A stretch of DNA of 64,000 nucleotides from Stenopsyche tienmushanensis (taxonomy: Eukaryota; Arthropoda; Insecta; Trichoptera; Stenopsychidae): positions 372,001 to 436,000 of the forward strand of contig WACJ01000120.1 in the NCBI GenBank assembly GCA_008973525.1, given 5' to 3'. The translations under genes and the position numbers were made by a program. Shown here piece by piece: positions 23,940 through 34,729 of this stretch; within the stretch, counting starts at the first letter, position 1, and each line of letters begins with the position of its first letter. A model generated the notes under the pieces. It saw only the letters and a program-made list of their open reading frames with translations. It did no database searches and was not told the DNA's origin.

Positions 23940-26150
23940 ATTAACATAATTAATTTTTATTCTGATAAGTCCTATTTTTCTAGGCGATTTTTTTTATTCC
24001 AAAAACATGATGTTAAAGCTTTTTAAATAAGGTTCTAAAGTACCTTTGAACTTCGTTTTTGATATATTAACCCTGTTTAGGGGCTAGTGATGCATGTGTT
24101 AGCGCATATTCCTGGCGATTTTGTCTAAACATCTACAAAAATATTAATAAAAACATTCTCATTGGTGTTAATTTACTAAAACACTAAATATTATAAAACG
24201 TATAGTTTAATGCATAGATATTAAAAATCATCGGTTCGAAATTTAAACGATCGAGCTGAAAAATCGATTAAATTTGTCTATTTTTATTGCACGTTATATT
24301 CTATTTTCCTGAAATTCCGAACTTTAATTATTTCAACCTTAACGTAGAGCCATAATAATACTATACTACCGAATCAAACAAATATAGACAATTATATAGC
24401 ATGCCAAATGATGGATAAATGAGATATATGAACCCGCGTTAGCGTGTTACCGGTCGTTAACCGCTTACAGACATTTACACATCATCGCGCGAACGACTTT
24501 CTGAATGTCAATATTATATTTGTTTACAATCATATTGCTTAAAGATGAAACCACAAAGACTTTTAGACTACAAGGTAATCATGATTAGCATGTTATTAAA
24601 TCATATTGAGCTAAAACCTGCATCCAAAAAGTATTATACTAAGAGTTTCCCACGCCATATTGTTATTTTTAGTCAAAATTTTAACTCTTTCCTGCCTATA
24701 GGATGAGCATTTTTCATTATAAATGATTTTCGAATTCGCAGCACAGAATCTGGTCCTCATATGCATTTGGCACCCGGACATGAGGTCAGATATGCATACT
24801 TGTAAAAATCCCGCAAAATGTATCGGAATCGCTCTCGTTTTAAGACTTTCACGCCACTTACCATGCTTTCACTTTTTCGAGTTTGACCACACCTGCTTCT
24901 ACTCTCAAAAAATACTTTCTTTTTGTTCTGATCATCTTTACTCGAGGATACGCGATAATATCGCCTGTATGTCAATCGGATATCATTCTCAACACTTTCA
25001 TCATAGCCAGCGGAGGGTGTCGCAATAATTCATGGATAATATGATTCACGCGGATGTTGCGCCATGGGAGTGGATGGCTTTTGTGTTTTATTTATTGTAA
25101 TTAAATACAAGCCCGAAAGGGTCACGTATTTGATTAAAAACATGAAAGATTTATTGGAAGCGATCCCGAAAGTTTGACCTGCGTAAAATTGTTCATTGAT
25201 CTAGATTTTTTTCGGAGAGCAAATCCATGAATTCTTAACTTATTTCATAGCGCCTGTAGCGAAATAAATATGTCTGAGATTTATGGATGAGCTAAATATG
25301 CCAAAAACTTTGCAAATACAATTTATCCATTCAACAGTTGATTTGAAACATGTCTTTCAGCAAATAGTACATAGTCAATTCAATAATGATTAATATATAT
25401 AGGAATTGAGACAATATAATATTTTGGCAACCCCGATATGCAATGCCCTTTGTGCCCAATAGGTACAATATATTTTTAATATAATGCATACAACATAATC
25501 ATTAATAATTAATAATTATTTGACAAAGATCATTGCTTAAAATTATTTTTATCAAATTTTAGACCCAAATTGACACAATAATGCATTTAGATTTTTAATA
25601 ATATGACGGTAATTTTCAACTGTTAATATTGTATACGGAATAATAAAATAAAGACTTGAACCATTTCTTGAGCTTTCGTCACTGCGACAGTTGTCGATCG
25701 CCACGTTGTTCGGCTGCAGAAATGACACCGGGGAGTCATTTGGAGCGCGATGCGCCCTGTATCATGTATCAGTACCGATAAATGACGGAACCTTTTGATA
25801 AATGTGTTCGACTCTCAAACTAACCGCATTCTAACGGAATAAATTCGCTGCCCCCGTTTTCTTCATTCATGGTTTGATCATTGTTATTTTTACTCTTTTT
25901 TATCTATATCAAATCTATTATCAGATATTAGATATCTCTACAGGAAACATGTATACGGTAGGATTTTCAATATACTGTTTATTTAATTAGGGTTTTTAAG
26001 TAGGATAATCTATGAACAAATATTGAAATAATCAATAATTTAAAATGATATTTTTATAGAAATTTCATATCATTCGTTCATAGATCGTGCCCGATATCGA
26101 TAATCGCCTCAATCTCAATCTCCTAAATTTGTAAGCATGGTAATATTTTA
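23940..26150. other. Intergenic, no gene recognised
   Basis: AT-rich. TTAACCCTGTTTAGGGGC at about 24,068 and TTAACTCTTTCCTGCC at about 24,684 resemble TTAA-MITE ends but lack partners. A patch at 25,681-25,760 loosely repeats 14,398-14,475. Confidence 0.45.
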
Positions 26151-26157
26151 TTTCCTA

Positions 26158-26222
26158 CGGTCTAGATTTGAACCGAAGCCATTATAAAATGAGTCCATGA
26201 TCTGACTTACCATGCCAATACT
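26158..26222 (-). other. tRNA-like sequence: tRNA pseudogene or SINE head
   Basis: On the minus strand an A-box-like TGGCATGGTAAG (26,217-26,206) is followed 32 nt later by GGTTCAAATC (26,174-26,165), which fits the RNA polymerase III B-box consensus GGTTCRANNC exactly. A D-arm-like pairing AGTC...GACT is visible, but the anticodon and T stems pair poorly and the acceptor ends do not match. It is therefore not an intact tRNA gene. A decayed tRNA or the head of a tRNA-derived SINE fits best. Confidence 0.45.
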
Positions 26223-26570
26223 TAGTAATTCAAATTCGATTTTTTTTTGCCTATAAAAACTTAATTAACCCATCAAATACTGCTGAGGATTAAGATAATT
26301 TGAATTAAAACTTAAATTTTCTAAAATATAAATATAATAAAAAAAAAACATTGAATTTGCATGCGAAAGCCTATTGATTGGCAAAAAAATATAATGACGG
26401 GCTATAAAAAAGACTTATTTTAATATATAATAATATTTTATGTACATAAAAAATGCCCAAAATTATTTGTGATGAAAAATATATATTTGTACAAATTTTA
26501 GGCTAGCATCTTGACTCGAAAACAGTTTTCTTTGTTTAATGTTTTAGTTAAATATAATATTGGTGACATG

Positions 26571-26793
26571 TCAACCCCAATCAACTCTTCTATAGCATCA
26601 AGATAGGGATCACGCTATAGAAACAAAACGCTATAGAAAGTTAGATACCCGTGCAAAATTTGTTCGTGTTTGGTTTGTTAACACGTTCAAATGACTAAAA
26701 CGCGCGGGGGAGCATTGATCTTACGTATTTTACCCGTTGCTTTTGTAAAACATGTCGCAAATGAAGTGGGTGTTATAAGAGGGTTGACTGTAT
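26571..26793 (-). mobile_element. Pogo-like MITE, P2 family, copy 1
   Basis: The right end read inward on the minus strand is ACAGTCAACCCTCTTATAAC, followed by CCCACTTCATTTGCGACATG. This matches the left end of the copy at 36,077 (CAACCCTCCTATAGCGTCCACTTCATTTGCGGC). The left end carries CTTCTATAGC and several CTATAGAAA words. About 220 bp, non-coding. Confidence 0.65.
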
Positions 26794-26799
26794 ACAATA

Positions 26800-27480
26800 T
26801 GTCTTAAAGAAAATAGTTAGTATTTTGTGCACAAATTTGAAGTGATGAAACGCACGAATCTGTGCGCACCGTAAATCATAATTAAAAAATCTAAATACAT
26901 CAATTACCTCAACCGGTTCAAATCGCGCTTTTAAATAATGATCGATGATCGGTTCAGCTTTTGGCTGTAGCCGATTTGTGCGGCACTAATTTGAATGTTT
27001 TTCATAATTTAACGAGAGATTCCATCAAGCGATGTTTATTCATCAATATCATCATCACACTATCTATAATCAAATAATATGATTTGTGTAAAAGCTTTCC
27101 ATGGGCACTTATAAGAACTTAAGCATTTGAAATTGTTTGAGAGAATAAATCCAACTGGCGCCTCTTATTAATATAAGTATGATATTTGAGGAGCACTAAT
27201 TGAAAGATCTCGACTACCATTAAATAGCTTCCTTGTCTTTCAGTAATAACATTACCACTGCAATCCTCGAATATGCTAATTAGAACAATGTGCTTTAAGC
27301 TTTTTATTGTCTTCTTGCGAAGTTCCTTTAACAGACAATCAACGTCGACGACTTAGGCTTTCAAATGCATCCTTTGTTAAATTTATGCAATACGGAACGA
27401 TGAAGATTCTTATGCTATAATTGTTTGCTTCGCTTCAGCAGTATTCATTTAAAGCAGTAACTTTTTGAACGAGCGTAAAC
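26800..27480. other. Intergenic, no gene recognised
   Basis: AT-rich DNA with nothing recognised. Confidence 0.5.
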
Positions 27481-27483
27481 ATA

Positions 27484-28104
27484 TAAGGGGAACCCGAAAA
27501 TATTCGCGTATTCATTAAAAAATGGTTCGAATTTATAACTATTATTTTATATATTTCTATATACAACATTATAAATTGTAATCCCCTTCGTTGTTTAACA
27601 CATCTTCTCATCACTTTGGCTATTCTTCTATATCTTTTTTATAAAAAAAAAATCCAGCTTGAAAGCAAAAAACGATTTTAAATGCATTTCCACTTCAGCT
27701 ATTTTTTTAATTATATTCCTTTCAAACAGCTCTAAGAATCTGAAAATGTGAAAATATATCGGGTCGAGATCTGGTTAATTAGGAGAATTAGTGATTCCTT
27801 ATCAAAATTTGAAGATCCTCCTGTTTCCAATTCATCTCTCATGATTCTTTTGCCCGATATAAATTTCTGGAACCAATATTGACGTCTGCAGATTGTTACT
27901 ATTTCATCATAAACACTTTTGAATATTTCACTGGCTTTTGTGGTAATCCATCGCAAATTTTAAAAAAAGCAGCATGATGTGGAATTTTTAACAATAGTTC
28001 TGAAAAACAATAACGTTCAAAAATGTTTACGTCACTGTGTCTGGACACAAACAGAATTCAAACATAAGATCTCAAAATACGCAAATATTTTCGGGTCCTC
28101 TTAA
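27484..28104 (-). mobile_element. Short mariner-like element with partial transposase
   Basis: Inverted ends: TAAGGGGAACCCGAAAATATTCGCGTATT (from 27,484; key part AACCCGAAAATATT) and the complement of 28,077-28,103 (GGACCCGAAAATATTTGCGTAT), next to TA. The minus-strand frame at 27,956-27,732 reads ICRRQYWFQKFISGKRIMRD followed by DELETGGSS. This resembles the second helix-turn-helix region of mariner transposases (CxxWFxRFRSGxxxxxDxPRSGRP). The catalytic domain is absent, so this is an internally deleted derivative of about 620 bp. Confidence 0.75.
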
Positions 28105-28611
28105 TATATATTTCTGTATAATATCGTCGGACTTCTGGGTTCATATAAGCATATATGATCGTCCATTAGGATATTGCAAATCTCAAAATATTTTTATAAC
28201 GTCATAAAAGTTCATCTTACATATGTATTATACTTTTATGATAAAAATCTGCAATGCATGCTCAATCCTTCAAATCTCTCAAACTCAATAACCCTAATGG
28301 ATACGTATGGCACTGTATAAAATGAAACAACGGGAAATCTGATCTGAAAAACATGTTCGCCATTTAATACATGACGAAACGATGGATTGCATTGAAATCG
28401 CTTATCCCATTTTCTACGGATTTCACCGCATAAATGCGAGCAAGTGCAGACAGATGCCTTCGGCTTTGTGCAATATCAATGATCGATTTTATAATGCCTT
28501 CGCATCCTTTGCGGCCTTCTAATATGACATTTTAATGCTGCTATTTAATCACGTGTAAAATATTTGTATGAATATCAATTCAAAAATGAAACAAATGTAA
28601 ATTTGTTCACT
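28105..28611. other. Intergenic, no gene recognised
   Basis: Nothing recognised. Confidence 0.5.
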
Positions 28612-28838
28612 AAAAGACTGATCAGTGTTTGTGTAATATTTAATAAAATAGGCGCGCTACTGGTTTAGTGATACATAGACAAAAGAGGCGGCGCGGCGCA
28701 TGCGCATAGCGTGTTTATGATACATACAATGGAGACCAAGAGGCTATAAACGATACTCCCTCTATTTCCGATCAATTATGGGTTTCACCATTCGTGACGT
28801 TCAAGTCAATTTGACTGACAAATTTTCACTTCAAAAAC
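28612..28838 (+). repeat. R1 family copy, nearly full
   Basis: Shows the R1 blocks in order: core (GTGTTTGTGTAATATTTAAT), CGCTACTGGTTTAGTGA, GAGGCGGCGCGGCGCATGCG, TGTTTATGATACATACAATG, GAGACCAAGAGG, ACGATACTCCCTCT, GTGACGTTCAAGTCAATTTG and a TTTTCACTTCAAA tail. It is one of the best copies for building a consensus. Confidence 0.8.
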
Positions 28839-29994
28839 TTCTAAGGTCTGTAAATATCTTGAAAAATAATTTACTTTGCCGAAATTTTTTCATTGAGTAA
28901 GCTGAAGAGGTTAAACTGGAATATATTGTCATGATAAAAGTTGGAAATCCGTAGGAAAATGTTTAGCTAATCGATGCGAATTTGATGTTTCTAGAAAAAT
29001 TCGACTCGAATTGAGACCAAAAAATATTTACTATTGGAGAAGGCTATCGCCTTTCACAAATAAAAATCACATTATAATTTTTGGCACAGTTCAAAGTTGA
29101 ACTCTAACTAGTGCTGAATCATCTTCATCTTATTTCATCGAAGTTTTTGCAATAAGAACGCCATAATTGATGCTTTCCATTGATCCAGCCGACTATCAAA
29201 AATCATTTCATCATAGAATTATATGAACTTTTGCGCGTCGATTTAGACTTAAATCGCAATAATATAGGATTGATTGGATTATTGGAAAATCAGCACTATG
29301 ATATTGTCCAATCTTTACTAAAATTGAATGCTGAATTTTGCAAAAATAAAGGATTAACTTTGCGCTCAGATCGTATAGGCGATAAAGAAATAATTGTTCC
29401 AAATACAATATAATCACGCCAATTTTGCGTGTCTTCTTGTTAATCTGTTGAAATGCTCCAGTTCTCAAATTAATATTCATTATAAATTTTGGTATACTAG
29501 TTAACGATAAGACAATACAATTTTTTCTCATACAAATGCTTTTATATGGGCGTGAGAAATGACTTACTTTCGATGTACAAAAGATGATACCATAGCATAT
29601 TTCCAATCGGATTGAATGAATGTAAACTTTTACTGTAATAGTCTACTTGCTCGCCCGTTATGTCATGCCTGTGCAATATGCATCCATTTTTTTAATTGCA
29701 AGCAATGAACTCATCATTTTTATCTTGGATCGCCTAGACATTTCTCCGAAGGCACTTTGTACTTTCTGTTCACTCAATAAAAAAGGTCGAAGAGTATGTC
29801 ATTACATAAAGTGTGCTTCCTATAATGCATCCAGCGTGAAAGTGCAATTTATTGCGAATACATGAAGAAAGGTGGATTACATAAGTACGCAGCTCTTCTG
29901 AGCTGCGATGTAAATTGGCAATACTCGAGTGTTCTTTTAAAGGTTGTGTGTTGCGATAAGGTCAAGTGAAATTAAAATATTCGTTTTTTTAGAG
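28839..29994. other. Intergenic 3' of Tweedle gene 1; small unrecognised ORFs
   Basis: Contains a 77-codon plus-strand frame (29,180-29,413) and a longer antisense frame over it, neither recognised. A CGCAGCTC-TTCT-GAGCTGCG hairpin lies at 29,888-29,907; it has no run of T after it and is not tied to any gene. Confidence 0.4.
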
Positions 29995-30000
29995 TAATAC

Positions 30001-30006
30001 TTTATT
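30001..30006 (-). terminator. Poly(A) signal of Tweedle gene 1
   Basis: AATAAA on the minus strand, 189 nt beyond the stop codon of the upstream Tweedle gene. It is the first good hexamer I noticed there. Confidence 0.55.
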
Positions 30007-30194
30007 TAATATAAAATAAACGTTTCGTCCGAAACATAAATTAGCTTCAGAAAATATTAACTAGAAAAAATATTTACAAAAACAATTATGCGAAATGAAT
30101 GAGAGAAGAAACCTGACTCGTCAGGAATCATCATGAATGACATAGCGATGGGGATTTTCCAAAGAGATGAACTAAAATAAGCGTGATTGATAAT

Positions 30195-31720
30195 TTAATG
30201 AAGTGGTCCTGGTACGTGTCCAGGTGGTCCGTATTGACCGGAAGTTGCTCCTATGCTTCCTCCGCCAGAATGACCTCCGAGGTCACCGCCGCCGATTCCA
30301 GTTCCACCGATTCCGGTTCCTCCGATTCCGGATCCACCGATGTGATCACCTAATCCACCACCGATTCCGCCGCCGATTCCACCGCCGATTCCACCTCCGT
30401 GTCCACCGCCGATTCCACCGCCGATTCCACCGCCGATTCCACCGCCGATTCCACCGCCGATTCCACCACCGATTCCACCGCCGATTCCACCGCCGATGCC
30501 GCCGCCAATACCACCACCGATAATGCCACCCCCCACAGATTCCTTCTGGGTCTTGTACTTGATGAAGTATACTTCTGGTTTGGAGGGTTGGGTGGGTGCT
30601 GGGGTTGGGATAATGATGTCGGGTTGCTCTTCTGGTTTCTTAACCAACACGTATACGAGGGTCTTCTCTTCGTTTTGTTGTTGCAGAGGAATGATGGGTG
30701 CAGTTGGGGTAGGTGCGGTAGGCGCCTTGATGAAGATGATCTTGTAGTGTTTCTGGGGTGGGGCTACGGCTGGGATATTTTGGGGTCTCTGTTCGATGGG
30801 TTCTGGTGGTGGAACATGGACGTAGATGTGCTTTTGGACGATGGCTTGTTGATATCCACCACCGAATCCGCTGGCGTATCCTCCGCCGAATCCGCCATCT
30901 GAGAAGCCTCCTCCGATTCCACCTCCGATTCCACCTCCGAATCCACCACCGCTTCCGCCTCCGATTCCGCCGCCGAAGCCTCCGCCGCCGATGTGACCGC
31001 CTCCGATCGATCCTCCTCCGATGGAGCCTCCTCCGATGGAGCCTCCTCCGATGGAGCCTCCTCCGATGTGTCCTCCGCCGATAGAACCACCCCCGATGAA
31101 ACCTCCACCGATGGAGCCTCCTCCGATGTGTCCTCCGCTGAAACCACCCCCAAGACCTCCCAGTCCTCCGCTGATTCCTCCACCGATGCTTCCACCGTGC
31201 GGTGCACCGTAGCTACCGGAGGGTTGGGGGTAGTTGTAGCCTACTGGTGGCTCCGGTCGCGCGGAGCACAGGCCCACCAGGGTTACAAACAGCTATAAAG
31301 AAAAAAACGACACAATTAATCCAACTGGCATTAAAATTACAGTTTTTCAAGCGTGATGCATCCAAAATCGTTATTCTTAAGCAGTACATCGATATTATAT
31401 CACAATCACTTTTTTTTAATCGGACACTTTTTTTATTATTTCGTTTTATTTATTATTTTATTTTTATATTTAATTTATTATTTATCATTTACACTCGATA
31501 GAATGAATTCCGAACCCCGTTAAGGGTTGCGATTTTAAAAAGTTATTTCTTCGGTTTGCTGTGAAAATTTGTATTCAAGGAAAAATATGCAGCAAGTTAA
31601 TACGCGCATTCAAATTTAAAAATGTGAAATAAATCGCAGCAAATCAATTCAAAATGCCCGCCAAATAATGTACATATACAGAGAAAAAAACGCAAGCAAA
31701 CTTACCGCAAAAGGCTTCAT
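30195..31720 (-). CDS. Twdl: Tweedle (DUF243) cuticular protein 1, glycine-rich, two exons
   Basis: Secreted structural protein of the insect exoskeleton; Tweedle proteins are cuticle components implicated in body shape. CDS is join(31,706-31,720; 30,195-31,292) on the minus strand, 370 aa. Exon 1 gives MKPFA and ends at a GTAAG donor. The 413 bp phase-0 intron ends TTTATAG. Exon 2 continues LFVTLVGLCSA, so together they form a signal peptide, probably cut before RPEPPVGYNYP. Residues about 37-151 are a glycine arm of SIGGG/GGGI repeats; 155-255 are the Tweedle core with KHIYVHVPPPEP, KHYKIIFIKAPTAP, EEKTLVYVLVKKPEEQP and SKPEVYFIKYKTQK, all family hallmarks; 258-360 are a second IGGG arm. 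GC is far above the flanks, as expected from glycine codons. Starting at an internal GTG (31,277) would lose the signal peptide, so I prefer the spliced start. Which Tweedle orthologue it is cannot be told. Confidence 0.93.
30397..30510 (-). repeat. 12 bp coding minisatellite (IGGG arm)
   Basis: About nine to ten near-perfect tandem copies of a 12 bp unit (plus-strand CCACCGCCGATT), each encoding Ile-Gly-Gly-Gly on the minus strand. Copies are almost identical at silent positions, suggesting recent expansion by slippage or unequal exchange. Confidence 0.85.
31015..31080 (-). repeat. 15 bp coding minisatellite (SIGGG arm)
   Basis: Four or so tandem units of 15 bp (plus-strand ATGGAGCCTCCTCCG, with variants) encode Ser-Ile-Gly-Gly-Gly in the N-terminal glycine arm of Tweedle 1. 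The period differs from the 12 bp array in the other arm. Confidence 0.8.
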
Positions 31721-31775
31721 ATTAGTGAAAGTGAAGTAACTAGATGTAGTTACTCTTGTGAAGAAAGCAAATGTG

Positions 31776-31809
31776 ACTGATGAATCGAAGAAACTGCCGG
31801 TGTTTAAAT
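31776..31809 (-). promoter_or_regulatory. Core promoter of Tweedle gene 1 (TATA box and initiator)
   Basis: On the minus strand TATTTAA (31,809-31,803) lies 31 nt upstream of the A of a TCAGTC initiator (A at 31,778), the standard arthropod arrangement. This predicts a 5' UTR of about 58 nt before the ATG at 31,720. Confidence 0.7.
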
Positions 31810-33257
31810 AGCTCATCCCTATTTCCCCTTCTTCGGCTTTTTACGATAGTCCTTTCTTTTTGCGGACAATTCGGACCGATCTTAGTACTGAGCCGTACTC
31901 GTCGATGACGTATGCCTCCCAGACGCTTCGAGGCTACGTCACACACCGTTACCAGAGCAAGAAACGCTCGCTCGGAAGCTCAGTGGCCGAAATTCGATTA
32001 TTCTACCTTCTGAATGGACCAAGGCATGTTTACTGGAAGTCAATCCCCTAGCTGAGAACATCACCCTAGAACCAAATCCGTCTGCAAAATTCCGGATCCT
32101 CCCAATCCATTAACGAACAAAAGATGAACCACCCTATGCATTTTTAAAAAATCAAGACTTTCCTAAGACAAAATAAACAGTTTTCACTAGTGCTCCAAAT
32201 ATTTTCAAAAATACGTGAAAAATCAATACATGATCCATTCATTAAAATGAGTGAAATTAGTGAAAATCACACCTTATACTTATGTGCCTCATATCTTCAT
32301 TCAGGGTGAATTTATAAACCATAATATGTATTATTTAAATTTCTATATGTATGTACACTGTGCGTTGGCTTGCTATGCGAAAATTTTATAAACACCCCTC
32401 TTATTTATATATATATATATATAATCTGATGAACTGCTGTTAATAATTATTTAAAAATGCGTCGATTTGCATATAATAACATTTGTGCAGCACGATAACC
32501 CAAGGCGATTAATATGCCATGCTACACCCCATTTGTGTACCATGATGGGTCTGTTTCAATTCAATGCTTATTTTTTAGAGCAATCAACGCGTGTGCTATG
32601 TAATAAAAGCGCATTTGAAACATCAACAGAATATTAATATGCCAGTCTCTTAGGGTTAAAACCTCTAGCTGTGACCCCAGCATCCGGGCGACAAAACATC
32701 CGGTTTTTACACTTTCTATTATTTCATTCCGATCTAGATTTCGATTCTTGCAAGATTATTTAAATCGTACAAAAATAAATGACGCCTAATGTGATCACAT
32801 CCGCCGCATATTCAAATCGCTTTTTTCTTCTTATCGTGTCATCAATTGATGCTGCCTTAAATGAGCATTTTTTTATGGCTGACTTCCGCTCATTCTGTAT
32901 AAATGATTTTATTAAGCGTAAATCTTTCCATTGGACAATCATGGATAGATCCTAATAGTGAGAGTTGCGAAGAAAAAGCATTTTTTCCAAATTTATCTGT
33001 GTGGGAAATGGGAGCACATATTATAAATCATTGATCAATTAAGAGCCATCGTGTTTTTACATGCAAATTCTCATTGATTTATGTAATAGTACTGTGCGCT
33101 ATGAATAATGCAATGTGAACTTTTTCTGCAATCTCACTGTCATCCTCATGTTTTATATAACTATTCAATCGAGATGTTTTGAACTTGTATATAGATAATT
33201 GGGAAGCCTTGTTTATCTCAAATATATCTGTAAATATTGTTAGCGACCACATTTTTA
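31810..33257. other. Upstream region of Tweedle gene 1, intergenic
   Basis: A GC-richer stretch at about 31,830-32,000 just upstream of the promoter may hold regulatory sites, but I recognise no specific binding motif. A (TA)n run lies at 32,408-32,422. No gene seen. Confidence 0.45.
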
Positions 33258-33475
33258 CAAAGTAGGGCAAATTGGGCTGAACATCACAAAAAATGAAACA
33301 CTCACACTTCCCCAAGTCAAAAAAGAGAGGAAAATGAAAAACAATCGCTTCTCCTCTCTTCATCTCCACCGCCTCTAATTTGTGTATTTGTACATAGCAT
33401 AAAGCAACCAATATAGCAATGACTTGCCTATTTTATTATATATTACACAAACACAACTTCATCTTTTAGCTAATA
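33258..33475 (-). repeat. R1 family copy, nearly full
   Basis: Minus-strand copy from the distal block (GTAGGGCAAATTGGGCTGAACATC) through the TCTCCTCTCTTCATCTCCACCGCCTC and TACATAGCATAAAGCAACCA blocks to the core complement (TTGCCTATTTTATTATATAT) and CTTCATCTTTTAGCTAAT. Homology with other copies continues for tens of bases beyond. Confidence 0.8.
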
Positions 33476-33711
33476 ATTTTCATTAACAAATAGAAAAAAA
33501 CAAAGCATAAATTATTGGATTCAATCAATATTTCACTCAAGTTCATAGGATTTTTTTAAAAGAAATTACGAAAAAACGCCCCCAAATAAAAAGGAAAAAA
33601 TTTAAGGGAGTGTTCTAGTCAAGAAGCACAAATTTTTGACGTTTTTTACTATACATTTTTTTAATCAGATTTTCATTCACATTTTTAGAATATACATACA
33701 TATATAATATA

Positions 33712-34065
33712 TAGTAAAGTGTAAGAGGTAAAAAGGGCGTTTTAGTTGACACGATGTCAACCCTTTTAGTTATCTAAAATTAAAAATATAAAAAGATTTT
33801 TAATTAGTAATAACGTCGCTATAGTCCCTACCTCAAATAAAAATAAATTAAAACGTATTTTCACAAAATGGCACTTGTTGGAAAAATGGCATTTTTTGAC
33901 CATATTTTTTCAGTTTTAATTTTTTTAAATAGTTAAAAATAAAATTGCGACATAAATCTGGTAGGAACGATAAAAAATTATGTAAAAAAATATTTTACTT
34001 AATTTAAAATAAATTGGTCAATTGAAACTTGTGATATTATGTCAACCGTGTTGAAAAAAGTAGTT
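33712..34065 (+). repeat. P3 repeat, copy 2
   Basis: Colinear with 23,657-23,930: starts AGTAAAGTGTAAGAGG, contains CTATAGTCCCTACCTC and GACATAAATCTGGTAGGAAC, ends TATGTCAACCGTGTTGAAAA. It is longer than copy 1 because of an additional CTATAGTCCC segment that is also present inside both P1 MITEs. Confidence 0.6.
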
Positions 34066-34539
34066 TCGAGTAAAACGCGTTTAAAGATTCGATTCTAGTA
34101 AGAGCGGCTTAGTTGCTAAAAAATAATAGAATATCCTCCTTAAAGTGAAAAAATATCCTACAAACTTATTGAGTTATGTGTTATATATCGATGAACGAAT
34201 AAAATAATCAAGGATTATATCAGGAAAAAGCACAAGGACCACTTGCGATATACAAGCAAATTCTAATAATTAACCACTAAACGCCAACGACTTACCGGTA
34301 ATATACTGTTTTTCTTAGAAAAAAAAATAATACTGAAGAATCGTTATGTTTTAGTGTTTCTATTTTATTTTTAAATAAATTCGACTTAAATAATATCGGG
34401 ATGTATCGGTCAAAATTCCTTGTAAAAAACTGTTCTCATTAGTATTATTGGTAAATTGAGAAAACCCAAAATAAACGATCAATTTTAATAGCGTTAAAAA
34501 GTTAGCAGAAGAATATGAAGAAGGAGATTTTTTGCTGTA

Positions 34540-34725
34540 TATTTTGAAATACGCAAGGAATCGTCCTTTTTGAATTATTCAAACTAACATAGACTATCGC
34601 AGTCGAAGCTTATTATAATCAATTAGAAAGTCTCTATCGGAAATTCAACATCCAAATTTGAATCAATGGGAATTTGGTCGTATTTCATGGTGACAATGCA
34701 CATTCCCATGCCATAAAATCAATAA
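34540..34725 (+). pseudogene. Mariner-like transposase fragment (central part)
   Basis: Plus-strand reading gives RIVLFELFKLT, a stop, TIAVEAYYNQLESLYRKF, another stop, then GNLVVFHGDNAHSHAIK. This parallels the mariner segment GIVHFELL...TINAxxYCxQLxRL...GVVFHHDNARPHxA, which includes the second catalytic Asp. Two stops make it a dead relic; the remaining transposase is not recognisable around it. Confidence 0.75.
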
Positions 34726-34729
34726 ATCT

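Noticed and set aside
24068..24470. TTAACCCTGTTTAGGGGC ... CGTTAACCGC as a TTAA-flanked MITE
   Set aside because: The two ends do not pair convincingly as inverted repeats.
29888..29907. Perfect CGCAGCTC/GAGCTGCG hairpin as a bacterial-type terminator
   Set aside because: Insect context with no U-tract after it and no gene ending nearby; retained only as a small palindrome.
30397..31080. Regular short direct repeats that could be mistaken for a CRISPR or satellite array
   Set aside because: Units are 12-15 bp without spacers, in frame, and encode glycine repeats of a cuticle protein in an insect genome.
31277..31277. GTG start for Tweedle gene 1 at 31,277 (and the similar one at 53,107 for gene 2)
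   Set aside because: These are internal valines in exon 2. Spliced five-codon first exons with ATG, GTAAG donors and full signal peptides give a far better model for both genes.
30203..31298. Long plus-strand and alternate-frame ORFs across Tweedle gene 1, rich in Pro, Ser-Asp or Arg-Phe repeats
   Set aside because: They are antisense or shifted readings of the glycine repeats; stop codons are rare there by composition. The minus-strand frame carries the Tweedle core and splice signals.
32408..32422. TA dinucleotide run as a possible regulatory element
   Set aside because: Simple microsatellite, common in AT-rich DNA; no evidence of function.
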